A stretch of DNA of 64,000 bases from Streptomyces sp. 3214.6 (GCF_900129855.1 NZ_LT670819.1:1674001-1738000); one strand, 5' to 3'; positions 43,818 through 53,098 are shown, counted from the first letter of the stretch. The notes: generated from the sequence alone by a model not told the origin. Numbers and translations: made by a program.

Positions 43818-44591
43818 ATGACACCCGAGGATGCCATTGTCGCCACTGCCGACCGGATCGCGGAGCTGCTGCAGGCGGGGGCCGACCCGCACACGCCGCT
43901 GCCGGGCGCCGAGTGGACGGTGGGGGAGGCGGCGGCTCATCTCGCGCTGGCGGGGAAGCTGATGGCGGACATCGGGGCGGGAGAGGACCGCCCGTACGGC
44001 GATGGGACGCCGAGCGGCCTCGCGGCGGCCAACCGTGCGGCTCTGGCCGTCTTTCCGCAGCGGGATCCGGCGGTCCTCGGCGCGGAGATCGCGAATACCG
44101 CCCGAGCCTTCGTTGCGACCGCGGCCGGCCGCAGCCCGCGGGAGGCGGTGCTGACGCCGATGGGGCCGATGGACGTGGCGACCCTGGGCTCGTACCTGCT
44201 CACGCACTTGCTCGGGCACGGATACGACATCGCGGTCGCGCTGCGCGGGCCCCACATGGTCAACCGGGAAGTAGTCGCCTTCACGCTGCCGTTCATGCGG
44301 TTGGCCATGCCGCGTGCTGTGAACGCCGGCGCAGTCGGCCACCACGCGTGCTATCTGTTGCGGATCGCCCGCGACCGCTTCGCCGTGACCTTCGCGGACG
44401 GCGTGCCCACGGTCACCGACACCCCGCCCCGGCGGCCCGACTGCACGATCGCCATCGACCCCATCGCCTTCCTCCTCCTCGCCCTGGGCCGCTGGACCGC
44501 CCCCACCGCCATGGCCCGCGCCAAGGTCGTCGTCTGGGGCCGCAAACCGTGGCTGGGCCTGCGCTTCCCGATGCTCTTCACAGCGCCATAG
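43818..44591 (+). CDS. Maleylpyruvate isomerase-like (MDMPI_N) protein
   Basis: A 257-residue protein with an N-terminal DinB/MDMPI-type helical bundle (EWTVGEAAAHLALAGKLMADIGAG; LGSYLLTHLLGHGYDIAVAL supplies His residues) and a C-terminal SCP2-like part (FAVTFADGVPTVTD). Actinomycete members use mycothiol in isomerase or transferase reactions; others are uncharacterised. The ATG at 43818 is chosen over an ORF beginning 126 bases upstream with Arg-rich sequence. It stands alone here. Confidence 0.8.
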   Translation: MTPEDAIVATADRIAELLQAGADPHTPLPGAEWTVGEAAAHLALAGKLMADIGAGEDRPYGDGTPSGLAAANRAALAVFPQRDPAVLGAEIANTARAFVATAAGRSPREAVLTPMGPMDVATLGSYLLTHLLGHGYDIAVALRGPHMVNREVVAFTLPFMRLAMPRAVNAGAVGHHACYLLRIARDRFAVTFADGVPTVTDTPPRRPDCTIAIDPIAFLLLALGRWTAPTAMARAKVVVWGRKPWLGLRFPMLFTAP

Positions 44592-44963
44592 ACGAGCGAG
44601 CGGACTGGCGCGGACGGCCTCTTTGACCATCGCCTCCCACATGAGGCCGGGAGCCCGCCAGCCCTTCGAGCAATGGCGAACGCTTGACCGCGGCTGATTT
44701 CGACGCACCCCGAAACGCTTCTCATGCAGATGCAGGGATACGCCGTCGTGGCGGCCGCCGGGGCGCAGGGCGACGACCTGATCGGCGAGGTCGTCCGGGC
44801 GGGCTGGATGAGGATCTGGGAAGCGTGCATCTGGCGCTGGGTGCCGATGCCGACCGGACGGCACGTCTCTTTGCCTGCGGCATGCTCGGTAGCACGCTCA
44901 CCGCCATCGGCCTCCCCCGGGCGCGGAGCCAGGAGGCCAGGTTGCTTCCGGAAGGACGCGGCG
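44592..44963. other. 372-bp gap, no recognised gene
   Basis: Open frames exist on both strands, but none shows a motif or a plausible start with a ribosome site. It lies between convergent genes. Confidence 0.45.
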
Positions 44964-45521
44964 TCAGCGCGCGCCTGCCGCATCCAGCAGGGTGACCACC
45001 GTGGGTGCGATGAGTCCCGTCATGGTGTCGGCTCCGATCCCCGCACGGGCGCTGGCGCCGTCGAAGACCAGGATCAGCTGCCAGGCCAGCAGATCGGGGT
45101 CGCTCGCGCCACCGCGCTCGGCCTCGGTGCGGAAGAAGGCGGTCAGTTTCGCCTTGATCCGGTGTGCCACCTGGCTCGCGGGGTGATTCTGGTCCTTGAG
45201 CTCGATCTGCACAGCCAGGTACCGGCAGCCTCGGAAGGCGGGCGCGCCCGCATGCGACTCCAGTTGCTCGAAGACGTGCAGGATCCGCTCGCGGGGGGAG
45301 CGGCCGTCGTCCGCCGGGGGCAGGAGAGTGGCCACGAAGGGGGCAGTGCGCTCCTCCAGGCTTGCTGCCAGCAGGTCGTCCTTGCTGTGGAACAACTGGT
45401 ACATGGAGCGCTTCGACACGCCCGCCGCCTTGCATAGCGCGTCGACGCCGATATTGACGCCGTCCTGGTAGGTGAGCGCGGCCGCCGCCTCCAGCAGGCG
45501 CTCTCTGGAAGATGGCTTCAC
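44964..45521 (-). CDS. TetR-family repressor (autoregulated, YhgE-type target)
   Basis: A 185-residue TetR protein. The HTH is VDALCKAAGVSKRSMYQLFHSKDDLLAASL (about 26-55) and the C-terminal part is of the TetR_C_33-like type. A perfect palindrome, AAACCGATCGGTTT, sits 44 bp upstream of the start. A related palindrome lies upstream of the membrane protein gene that precedes it on the same strand, so it should repress both itself and that gene. Confidence 0.86.
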   Translation of the reverse strand: MKPSSRERLLEAAAALTYQDGVNIGVDALCKAAGVSKRSMYQLFHSKDDLLAASLEERTAPFVATLLPPADDGRSPRERILHVFEQLESHAGAPAFRGCRYLAVQIELKDQNHPASQVAHRIKAKLTAFFRTEAERGGASDPDLLAWQLILVFDGASARAGIGADTMTGLIAPTVVTLLDAAGAR

Positions 45522-45564
45522 TTCGGTGGTCCTGTCGTGAGGATAACTCGAATCCGACGAATTG

Positions 45565-45578
45565 AAACCGATCGGTTT
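45565..45578. promoter_or_regulatory. TetR operator copy 1
   Basis: AAACCGATCGGTTT is a perfect 14-bp palindrome upstream of the TetR gene. The core AAACCGA(T/C)CGGTTT recurs at 47207-47220. Confidence 0.75.
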
Positions 45579-45631
45579 TCAGCGATGCGGGGAGCCGACC
45601 GGCGTCGTCCAGGCACTGAAGTCCGCTCAGA

Positions 45632-45673
45632 GGCTCGGCGACGGTCTCGGGGGAGAAAGACCGTCGCCGAGCC
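45632..45673. terminator. Strong terminator hairpin
   Basis: GGCTCGGCGACGGTCT (45632-45647) pairs perfectly with 45658-45673 (16-bp stem, 10-nt loop), about 95 bp past the stop of the leftward YhgE-type gene. It separates that transcript from the TetR gene. Confidence 0.8.
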
Positions 45674-45767
45674 CTGATGGTGTGCACGCCCCTCGTCCCC
45701 ACGGGGGCGACACACACGGGGCCACTCCGCACACGGCCCCGCCCTGGGGGACGCGGAAGGAATTCCG

Positions 45768-47066
45768 CTACACAGGGGTGGCGTTCTTCTCGGGGTCCGT
45801 CTCGGCAGGGATGCGGTGCAGCCCCTTGCGGTCGTACCACCCCAGCACGCCGAACCCGAACAGTGCGGCCGCCACGAGGCCGACGGCCATCATGACCCAG
45901 CCCCGGGTCAGGCCCGCGTCGCCCTGCGCGCCGTAGTAGAGGATCGCGCGGATGCCGCCGGCGATCTGCCGCAGGGGCTCGAACTCGGCGAGGAAGCGGT
46001 AGAAGCCGGGCAGCGCCTGGATCGGCGTGGTGGCGTTGGCCGTTGGCACCGCCATGCCGATGAAGACCAGCGTGGCCACCAGCATGCCGGGGGTGCCGAA
46101 CACCGCGAGGAGGGTGAGCGCGCCGATCCCGGAGACCGCGACGGCGCACACCGAGTACAGCCACAACAGCGGCAGGTGGGAGGCGTCCATGCCCATGATG
46201 CCGACCGCCCCGACCATGACCAGGGTGCCCATCAGCAGGGACAGGGCCGCCATGAGGGTGCTGCTGATGGCGAGGGTCTGCACACGGGTCGCCCGGATCA
46301 GCGGGCGGTGCAGGCGCAGCGGACCCAGGTCGTTGTGGGTGTAGCCGAGGGTGTGGTCCACCTGGCCGCTGATGACGTTGGCGGAGAGCATGCCGACGAC
46401 CACGAGGGCGAGCGCGTAGTAGAACGCGGTGAGGCCCAGGCCGCTGTGCGAGTCGAGGGGATGGCCGTCCTTCACCGTGACGGCGGCCGGATCGGCGAGC
46501 AGGACGCGGGCCGCGGCGGGCAGCTTCTCCTGCGCGGGTCCGATCTGGGCGGTCAGTTCCTTGCCGATGTGGAGCGAGGCGTTCTCGGCGGCCTGCGTCG
46601 TCGCGACCCTCGCCAGACTGGAGCCCAGGCTGCCGGCGGACTGGTTCGTCAGCACCGTCAGCGCCGGGCGGACCGGGGTTTCGGCGGCCGCGGTGCCGGT
46701 CAGGGAGGCGACCGAGGACGTGAAGTCAGCGGGCACGACAAGCGCACCGTACAGCTTGCCCTTGCCGAGTTCCTCCTTCACCTCCCGCTCGTCCATCACC
46801 TTCCAGTCGACCTTGCCCCCTCCCGCCGTGGACTTCTTGATCGAGTCGGTGATCTGTGCTCCCAGGTTCACCTGCTTGCCACCGACCGCGGCTCCCTTGT
46901 CGGCGTTCACCAGGCCGACGGGCAGGTTCTTCATGTGGCCGGCCGGGTCGATGTTGGCGCCGACGTACAGCACGGCGAACAGCAGCGCGAGAACGCCGGT
47001 GATCACACCGCTGGCGATCCACAGGGGTTTCGCGCGCAGCACGCGGAAGGGATGAATTCCGTTCAT
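45768..47066 (-). CDS. YhgE/Pip-type (ABC-2-like) membrane protein
   Basis: A 432-residue membrane protein. One N-terminal helix (WIASGVITGVLALLFAVLYV) is followed by a large extracytoplasmic domain (NLPVGLVNADKGAAVGGKQVN, about 45-210) and five or six C-terminal helices. This is the layout of YhgE/Pip and SNG1-like proteins, which relate to ABC-2 permeases and are often linked to drug efflux or envelope functions. A strong operator lies 138 bp upstream and a TetR gene follows, as in many inducible efflux systems. No ATPase adjoins. Confidence 0.84.
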   Translation of the reverse strand: MNGIHPFRVLRAKPLWIASGVITGVLALLFAVLYVGANIDPAGHMKNLPVGLVNADKGAAVGGKQVNLGAQITDSIKKSTAGGGKVDWKVMDEREVKEELGKGKLYGALVVPADFTSSVASLTGTAAAETPVRPALTVLTNQSAGSLGSSLARVATTQAAENASLHIGKELTAQIGPAQEKLPAAARVLLADPAAVTVKDGHPLDSHSGLGLTAFYYALALVVVGMLSANVISGQVDHTLGYTHNDLGPLRLHRPLIRATRVQTLAISSTLMAALSLLMGTLVMVGAVGIMGMDASHLPLLWLYSVCAVAVSGIGALTLLAVFGTPGMLVATLVFIGMAVPTANATTPIQALPGFYRFLAEFEPLRQIAGGIRAILYYGAQGDAGLTRGWVMMAVGLVAAALFGFGVLGWYDRKGLHRIPAETDPEKNATPV

Positions 47067-47203
47067 GACTTACTCCGGCCTGGACAGCACAGCTACATCG
47101 GGAGAAGACCGGACGGCACCATCGCCGGACCGGGAACCTGCAGACTCACAACCCTTCGGCACACGAAGGCAACCGTGGATCACGGTCTCGGCCGCCCCCC
47201 AAA

Positions 47204-47223
47204 GGGAAACCGACCGGTTTCCC
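47204..47223. promoter_or_regulatory. TetR operator copy 2
   Basis: GGGAAACCG, AC, CGGTTTCCC form a perfect inverted repeat (9-bp arms) upstream of the YhgE-type gene. A half-like copy (TAAACCGATCATTTTC) lies at 47232-47247. The same core occurs upstream of the TetR gene. Confidence 0.75.
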
Positions 47224-47252
47224 ATCAATAGTAAACCGATCATTTTCGTTAT

Positions 47253-48455
47253 TCAAATCGACCTCCGCAGTCCCCGGGAGGGCTCGGCTCGCGGTCGCGT
47301 CACGCGGCCACCCGCGCCGATCACCGTCGGCCGGCGGACGTCAGTAGCGTGGTGGATCGGTGTGTGTGAGTCGCTCAGGGGCATGCCTGTTCCGCCGTGG
47401 CGGGCGGCGACGATCTCGGCGGCGATGGACAGGGCGGTCTCCTCGGGTGTGCGGGCGCCGAGGTCGAGGCCGATGGGTGAGTGCAAGCGGGTCAGTTCGG
47501 CTTCGGTCAGGCCGACTTCGCGGAGTCTGCGGTCGCGGTCCTCGTGGGTGCGGCGGGAGCCCATCGCGCCGATGTAGGCGGCGGGCAGTCGCAGGGCCGT
47601 CTCCAGCAGAGGCACGTCGAACTTGGCGTCGTGGGTGAGGACGCACACCACGGTGCGCTCGTCGGTCAGGGTGCGGTGGAGGTAGCGGTGCGGCCAGTCG
47701 ACCACGATGTCGTCGGCCTCGGGAAAGCGCGTCCGGGTGGCGAAGACGGGCCGGGCGTCGCACACCGTGACGTGGTAGCCGAGGAACTTGCCCACGCGTA
47801 CCAGGGCCGCGGCGAAGTCGATGGCGCCGAAGACCAGCATGCGGGGCGGCGGCACGCTTGATTCGACGAACACGGTCAGGTCGGGATCGCAGTGGGTTCC
47901 GTCCTGCCCGATGTCGAAGGTGCCGGTGCGGCCGGCTTGCAACAGGGAGCAGGCTTCGTCGACGACGGCGCGGTCCAGGTCGGGACGTCCGCCGAGTCCG
48001 CCGTCATAGGATCCGTCCTCACGGACCGTCAGCGCCCGTCCGAGAAGCTCTGCCGGGCCGCGGATCACGCGGGCCAGCGCCGCCGCCTCGCCCCGGGTGG
48101 CGGCCGACAGCGCCGTCTGGAACGCCTTCTGGCCGGGCGCGTCGACGGGTACGGGCGTGACCAGGATGTCGAGGACACCACCGCAGGTCAGGCCGACGGC
48201 GAAGGCGTCCTCGTCGCTGTAGCCGAACCGCTCGTGCACCGCCTGGCCGTCCTTGAGCGCCTGGGTGCACAGGTCGTAGACCGCGCCTTCGACACAGCCG
48301 CCGGAGACCGAGCCGATGGCCATGCCGTCGGCGTCGACGGCGAGCGCGGCGCCAGGCCCTCGCGGAGCGCTGCCGCTGACCCCCACGACGGTGGCGACGG
48401 CGAAGTCCCGGCCTTCCTCGAGCCACCGGCTCAGCTCGTCAGCGATGTCCAGCAT
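47253..48455 (-). CDS. XdhC/CoxI-family molybdenum cofactor maturation protein
   Basis: A 400-residue XdhC-like protein. The N-terminal XdhC/CoxI domain reads ATVVGVSGSAPRGPGAALAVD and SVSGGCVEGAV, with the conserved Cys. The C-terminal Rossmann domain reads MLVFGAIDFAAALVRVGKFLGYHVTVCDARPVFA and AYIGAMGSRRTHEDR. XdhC proteins bind Moco, promote its sulfuration and insert it into the target hydroxylase. It lies 37 bp after the large subunit gene of the operon, in the position of PaoD in E. coli. Confidence 0.9.
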   Translation of the reverse strand: MLDIADELSRWLEEGRDFAVATVVGVSGSAPRGPGAALAVDADGMAIGSVSGGCVEGAVYDLCTQALKDGQAVHERFGYSDEDAFAVGLTCGGVLDILVTPVPVDAPGQKAFQTALSAATRGEAAALARVIRGPAELLGRALTVREDGSYDGGLGGRPDLDRAVVDEACSLLQAGRTGTFDIGQDGTHCDPDLTVFVESSVPPPRMLVFGAIDFAAALVRVGKFLGYHVTVCDARPVFATRTRFPEADDIVVDWPHRYLHRTLTDERTVVCVLTHDAKFDVPLLETALRLPAAYIGAMGSRRTHEDRDRRLREVGLTEAELTRLHSPIGLDLGARTPEETALSIAAEIVAARHGGTGMPLSDSHTPIHHATDVRRPTVIGAGGRVTRPRAEPSRGLRRSI

Positions 48456-48492
48456 GGGAGCTACTCTCTTGCCTGCGCAGATCGGACCGTCG

Positions 48493-50736
48493 TCACAGCA
48501 GCTTGTCCAGCGTGATAGGCAGGTCCCGTATCCGCTTGCCGGTCGCGTGATAGACGGCGTTCGCGATCGCGGCCGCCACGCCGGTCATGCCGACCTCGCC
48601 CAGGCCGATGATGCCCAGGGGCATCGTCTTGTCCGGTTCGTCGAGCCAGTCGACGTCGATCGGGGGGATGTCGGCGTGCACGGGCACGTAGTAGGAGTCG
48701 AGCCCGGCGCTCATGGTGCGCCCGTTGCGGGGATCGATCAGGCTCTGCTCCGACAGCGCCATGCCGATGCCCATGACCACGGCCCCGCGGAGCTGACTGG
48801 CCGCGGTCTTGGGGTTGATGACGCGGCCGACGTCGAACATGCCGAGCCAGCGCGAGATCCGCAGTTCCCCGGTGTCGGCGTTCACCCGCACCTCACAGAA
48901 CTGCGCGCCGCGGGCGGCCTTGGACCAGCGCTGGTCCTTCAGGAAGTTGGACAGGAACCGGCCCTGACTGCCCAGCGCGCCCAACCGTGTGGCCGACCCG
49001 ACCGAGGCCTCGAGGAACGGGCGCCCCGTCGCACGCAGGGCGGCCGCCGGTTCCTGACCGGTCGTCCCCGTACGCCGGGCCAGGGCACTCACCTTCCGGG
49101 TCAGCTCGGCGCACGCGGCGAGGACGCTGGTGGCCACCGTCGCAGTCTGGTTCGAGTTGCCGGCCATCGGCCCGGACGGCAGGGCCGAATCGCCGTACTC
49201 GACTTGGACCTTCTCGTACGCGATGCCGAGCGCGTCCGCGGCGATCTGTGCCTGTACGGTCGCGGAGCCCATGCCCATCTCGTGGAAAGCGCACTGCACG
49301 AGCGCGCTGCCGTCGTCGCTCAGCCGAACCTTGACGTCGGCGACCAGGCGCAGGGTCGGGTGGTAGGCGGTGGCCGTGCCCATCCCGACGAGCCACTCGC
49401 CATCCCGCATGGAGCGGGGTTCGGGGTTGCGGTCCGCCCAACCGAAGCGTTCGGCGCCTCTCTCGAAGGCTTCACGCTGCATCCGCTGGGAGAACCTCCT
49501 GCCACCCGTCGGATCCTTTGCCGGCTCGTTGCGCAGCCGCAGGGCGATCGGATCCATGGACAGCTCGTAGGCGAGTTCGTCCATCGCCGATTCCAGCACG
49601 AAGCTGCCGATCGCCTCCCCCGGGGCGCGCAGCCAGGTGTTGGGCATCAGATCCATGGCGACGAGGTTCTGCCGGGTGACCATGTTCTCGGCGCCGTAGA
49701 GGTGCCGGGCCGGCGAGCTGGTCGCCTCGAGCAGGCCCCCGGCCGAGCCGGTGCGGGTGACGCTGTCCTGGATCAGCGAGGTGAGCCGGCCGTCGCGGGC
49801 CGCACCGAGCGCGATCCGGTTGGTCGAGGCGGTACGCCCACCGGTGGCACGGCTGACGGCCCTGCGACTCAGCGCCAGACGCACCGGCCGCCCGACAGCC
49901 TTGGCCGCCATCGCCGCGATGACCGTGCCGGGCCAGACGGCGAACTTGCCACCGAAGCCGCCCCCCACGAACTCGGCATGGACGCGGACATTCGACGCCG
50001 GCACACCGAACCGCCAGGCCAGGTAGCGGCGGCTTTGGTCCATGGCCTGCGTGGTGTCGTGCACGGTGAGGTGGTCACCGTCCCAGACGGCGACCGTCGC
50101 GTGCGGCTCGATCGTGTTGTGCTGCAGGCCGGGCGTGGTGTAGCGCAGGTCGACCGAAACTTCCGCGGCGGCCAGCGCCTTATCGGCGTCACCCTTTTTC
50201 GTGTGGCCGGCGAAGGTGAGGTCGCCCTTCGCCGGGGTGGCGTTCGTCTGCTCGGCGACGAAGTCCACCCGCGCGGGCAACAGGTCGTAGGTCACTTCGA
50301 CGAGCGGGGCGGCCTCGTTCGCCGCGGCCGAGGTCTTGGCGACCACGACAGCGATCGGCTGGCCGTCCCAGAAGACCTGATCCGTGTTGAGGTAGTCGAG
50401 GCTGGTCCCCGACACGCTCGGTCCCAGGTCCCGCACGATGTTGTGGTTGCGTACCGAGCGGATCCTCGGTGCGTTGATGTGGGTGAGGACCGCGACGACG
50501 CCGGGCACCGCGGCCGCCGCGGTCGTGTCGATGCCGGTGATCGTGCCCCGCGCGACGGTGGCGTGAACCAGCGTCGCGTACGTGAGGTTCGGGTAGTGGT
50601 GCTCGGCGGAGAACCGCACCGCCCCGGTCACCTTCGCGTGGCCGTCCCGGCGGTCCACCGGCCGTCCGACCGCGCCCCCGACGGGCACGGAAGCGTCCAG
50701 GCCGGACTCGGAGCCTGTCCTGGTGTGTGTGGTCAC
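48493..50736 (-). CDS. Molybdenum aldehyde oxidoreductase, large (Moco) subunit (PaoC type)
   Basis: A 747-residue xanthine-oxidase-family subunit. GRPVDRRDGHAKVTGAVRFSAE starts the first domain, FVGGGFGGKFAVWPG is a Moco contact region, and IGLGEVGMTGVAAAIANAVYHATGKRIRDLPIT holds the catalytic Glu (GLGE) near the C terminus. It matches the PaoC/YagR class of aldehyde oxidoreductases better than xanthine dehydrogenase. The GTG at 50736 overlaps the stop of the FAD subunit gene (GTGA), whereas longer in-frame starts give Arg-rich junk. Aldehydes, especially aromatic ones, are the likely substrates. Confidence 0.9.
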   Translation of the reverse strand: MTTHTRTGSESGLDASVPVGGAVGRPVDRRDGHAKVTGAVRFSAEHHYPNLTYATLVHATVARGTITGIDTTAAAAVPGVVAVLTHINAPRIRSVRNHNIVRDLGPSVSGTSLDYLNTDQVFWDGQPIAVVVAKTSAAANEAAPLVEVTYDLLPARVDFVAEQTNATPAKGDLTFAGHTKKGDADKALAAAEVSVDLRYTTPGLQHNTIEPHATVAVWDGDHLTVHDTTQAMDQSRRYLAWRFGVPASNVRVHAEFVGGGFGGKFAVWPGTVIAAMAAKAVGRPVRLALSRRAVSRATGGRTASTNRIALGAARDGRLTSLIQDSVTRTGSAGGLLEATSSPARHLYGAENMVTRQNLVAMDLMPNTWLRAPGEAIGSFVLESAMDELAYELSMDPIALRLRNEPAKDPTGGRRFSQRMQREAFERGAERFGWADRNPEPRSMRDGEWLVGMGTATAYHPTLRLVADVKVRLSDDGSALVQCAFHEMGMGSATVQAQIAADALGIAYEKVQVEYGDSALPSGPMAGNSNQTATVATSVLAACAELTRKVSALARRTGTTGQEPAAALRATGRPFLEASVGSATRLGALGSQGRFLSNFLKDQRWSKAARGAQFCEVRVNADTGELRISRWLGMFDVGRVINPKTAASQLRGAVVMGIGMALSEQSLIDPRNGRTMSAGLDSYYVPVHADIPPIDVDWLDEPDKTMPLGIIGLGEVGMTGVAAAIANAVYHATGKRIRDLPITLDKLL

Positions 50737-51731
50737 GATGCGCTCCGCTCGGCGTTGAGTTTCCGCAGCACGGCCACGACCGTCCGCTGGGCCAGGTCGA
50801 TCTTGAAGGCGTTGCCGGACTGAGGCAGGGCTGGGGCGAGTTCGGCGGCGGCGGCGCGGGCGAAGCTCTCGTCGGTGGCTTCGGCGCCGAGCAGCAGCTC
50901 TTCCGCTATGCGCGCCCGCCACGGCTTGGTCGCGACGCCGCCGAGCGCGAGGCGGACCTCGGCGATACGGCCGTCGTCGGCGACCTTGATTGCGGCGGCG
51001 ACGGAGACAAGGGCGAAGGCGTAGGACGCGCGATCGCGGACCTTGCGGTAGCGCGAGTGCGCCGCGATCGCCACTGGCGGCAGCTCGATCGCTGTGATCA
51101 GCTCGTCGGCGGCCAGCACCGTCTCGATGTGGGGAGTGTCGCCGGGCAGCGTGTGGAAGTCGGCGACCGGGATACGCCGGATGCCGCGCACGCTCTCGAC
51201 CTCGACGACCGCGTCGAGCATCACCAGCGCCACCGCCATGTCCGAGGGATGCGTCGCTATGCAGTGCTCGCTCGCCCCCAGCACCGCGCTGCCCCGGGAG
51301 AACCCGCCGATCGCGTCACAACCGCTGCCGGGCGCACGTTTGTTGCACGCCGAGTTCTCGTCGTAGAAGTACATGCAGCGGGTGCGCTGCAGCAGGTTCC
51401 CTCCCACGGTCGCCATGTTCCGCAGCTGAGCGGACGCCCCCAGCAGGATCGCCTGCGCCAGCACTGGATAACGGGTCCTGATCAGCGGGTCCGCCGCGAG
51501 CCGGCTGTTGGTCACCAGTGCGCCGACGCGAAGGGTGCCGTCGGGGAGTTCCTCGATCCCGGTCAGGGGCAGGCGTGTGATGTCCACGAGCGTCGCCGGG
51601 TGTTCGATGCCCTCCCGCATCAGGTCGACGAGGTTCGTCCCGCCCGCGAGGAACTTGACGTCATCAGAGTCGGCGATCGTGCGCAGCGCCGTGGCCGTGT
51701 CCGGGGCGCTGAGGTAGGAGAACGACTTCAC
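50733..51731 (-). CDS. Molybdenum aldehyde oxidoreductase, FAD subunit with extra Fe-S cluster motif (PaoB type)
   Basis: A 332-residue CO-dehydrogenase-flavoprotein-like subunit. FLAGGTNLVDLMREG and ATVGGNLLQRTRC are FAD contacts. Cys119, Cys129 and Cys138 (CMYFYDENSACNKRAPGSGC) match the insertion that binds a 4Fe-4S cluster in PaoB/YagS and is absent from xanthine dehydrogenase FAD subunits. The GTG start overlaps the end of the 2Fe-2S gene. Confidence 0.9.
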   Translation of the reverse strand: MKSFSYLSAPDTATALRTIADSDDVKFLAGGTNLVDLMREGIEHPATLVDITRLPLTGIEELPDGTLRVGALVTNSRLAADPLIRTRYPVLAQAILLGASAQLRNMATVGGNLLQRTRCMYFYDENSACNKRAPGSGCDAIGGFSRGSAVLGASEHCIATHPSDMAVALVMLDAVVEVESVRGIRRIPVADFHTLPGDTPHIETVLAADELITAIELPPVAIAAHSRYRKVRDRASYAFALVSVAAAIKVADDGRIAEVRLALGGVATKPWRARIAEELLLGAEATDESFARAAAAELAPALPQSGNAFKIDLAQRTVVAVLRKLNAERSAS

Positions 51732-52222
51732 TTCGCGACCTCCTTGATCGCCGCGACGATGCCGTTGTAGGCGCCGCAGCGGCACAGGTTGCCGCTCATC
51801 CGCTCCCTGATCTCCGCCTCGTCCAGCTCCCCGCCGGTGTCGGCGAGGTGCTCGGTCGCCGCGCTGGGCGCGCCTTCCTTGTGCTCGGCGAGCATCCCGA
51901 TCGCCGAGCAGATCTGGCCCGGCGTGCAGTAGCCGCACTGGAATCCGTCGGTGCGGACGAACGCCTCCTGCAGCGGGTGGTCGACCCCTTCGATAGTGGT
52001 GATCTCCCGGCCCTGGTACTGCACCGCCAGCGCGAGGCACGCGTTGATCCGCCGACCGTCGGCCAGCACCGTGCAGGCGCCGCACGCGCCCTGGTCGCAG
52101 CCCTTCTTGGTACCGGTCAACCCCAGGTACTCGCGCAGCGCGTCGAGCAGGCTCACCTGCGGCGCGACGTCCAGCTTCTGGGCGGACCCATTGATCCGCA
52201 GTTCGATCTCCACCGTGGTCAT
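51728..52222 (-). CDS. Molybdenum aldehyde oxidoreductase, 2Fe-2S subunit (PaoA type)
   Basis: A 164-residue subunit. Cys42, Cys47, Cys50 and Cys62 bind the plant-type cluster (CDQGACGACTVL). Cys96 and Cys99 (QCGYCTPGQ) with NLCRCGAY near 145-150 bind the second. It begins directly with the ferredoxin fold and has no twin-Arg signal, so unlike E. coli PaoA the enzyme should stay in the cytoplasm. It is the first gene of the four-gene leftward operon. Confidence 0.9.
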   Translation of the reverse strand: MTTVEIELRINGSAQKLDVAPQVSLLDALREYLGLTGTKKGCDQGACGACTVLADGRRINACLALAVQYQGREITTIEGVDHPLQEAFVRTDGFQCGYCTPGQICSAIGMLAEHKEGAPSAATEHLADTGGELDEAEIRERMSGNLCRCGAYNGIVAAIKEVAK

Positions 52223-52513
52223 TCCTCCGGTTCGCCCGAGGGCTCGTTCTCTTGAGGGGGGCCATCAGGCACGTAGGCCAGGACCAGAGGGACTCCGCTC
52301 CGCGGACTTCGGAAACCGTCGGCCGGGGAGCCGAATCATGAGAGGAGGTCCATGATCTAAAACAGGAACGTAGCAGTTAGACCGATTACTCGCATCACCC
52401 TTGTCGCAACTTTACATTCCCATGCAACAGCATTGATGCAAATCAGTACAAATCCGCAGGTCAGGCGTATGGTCTTCGGTGCATCACGAATCAACAACGG
52501 GAGTGGATAGGTC
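52223..52513. promoter_or_regulatory. Divergent promoter region of the aldehyde oxidoreductase operon and TetR gene
   Basis: A 291-bp region with an A/T-rich centre (52360-52470), where the promoters should lie. ATCATG/CATGAT arms occur near 52336-52357 and the direct repeat ATGCAA occurs twice near 52420-52441. No long perfect operator was found, so the assignment rests on position. Confidence 0.5.
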
Positions 52514-53098
52514 ATGGGCCGACCCCTGCGGGCCGATGCCGCGCGCACTGTGCGCGCGATCCTGGAGGCGGCCGAGCAGGTCCTGGCAGAAGACCCCAGC
52601 GCCTCCATGGAGCAGATCGCCGAGCAGGCGGGCGTGGCCCGAACGACGGTGCACCGGCGGTTCGCCAACCGCCAGGCCCTCATCGAGGCCCTCGGCGCCT
52701 CGGCGAAGCGGCAGCTCATGGAGTGCGTGGAAGACGCCCACATGGACACCGCCCCACCGCTCGTGGCACTGCACCGCGTCACGGCGAACGTACTGCGGAT
52801 CAAGAGCGTCTGGCGGTTCACCCTCGGCCACCCCCTCGCCGAAACCCCTCTCACGGCGGAGATCTGGTCCGAGATCAACGCCGGCGCCCTCGAGTTCTTC
52901 GCCCGTGCCCAGCGCGAGGGGCTCCTCGCCCCGGACGCGGACCTCCTGTGGGCGCGGCGGGCCTACTACGCCCTCGTCGACGAGGCCCAGCACGGAGGCG
53001 GCGCGGATCACGACCCGGACCAGGTCCGGCAGAACGCGGACGCACTGGCCACGCTCGTCGTCGACACCTTCCTGCGCGGCATGGGACCCCACGGCTGA
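52514..53098 (+). CDS. TetR-family regulator divergent from the aldehyde oxidoreductase operon
   Basis: A 194-residue TetR protein. The HTH reads MEQIAEQAGVARTTVHRRFANRQALIEAL (about 31-60) and the C-terminal part is helical with an Asp/His-rich loop (HGGGADHDPDQ). It is transcribed away from the PaoABC-type operon and is the probable regulator. The last codons are within 60 bp of IS110 debris; the protein appears complete in length. Confidence 0.85.
   Translation: MGRPLRADAARTVRAILEAAEQVLAEDPSASMEQIAEQAGVARTTVHRRFANRQALIEALGASAKRQLMECVEDAHMDTAPPLVALHRVTANVLRIKSVWRFTLGHPLAETPLTAEIWSEINAGALEFFARAQREGLLAPDADLLWARRAYYALVDEAQHGGGADHDPDQVRQNADALATLVVDTFLRGMGPHG

Noticed and set aside
44592..44963. 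Minus-strand frame next to the TetR gene as a coding gene
   Set aside because: It overlaps the maleylpyruvate-isomerase-like gene for most of its length and has no start or motif in the free part.
48316..50823. Long rightward frame antisense to the molybdenum hydroxylase large subunit
   Set aside because: It has shadow composition, while the minus strand encodes a full xanthine-oxidase-family subunit.
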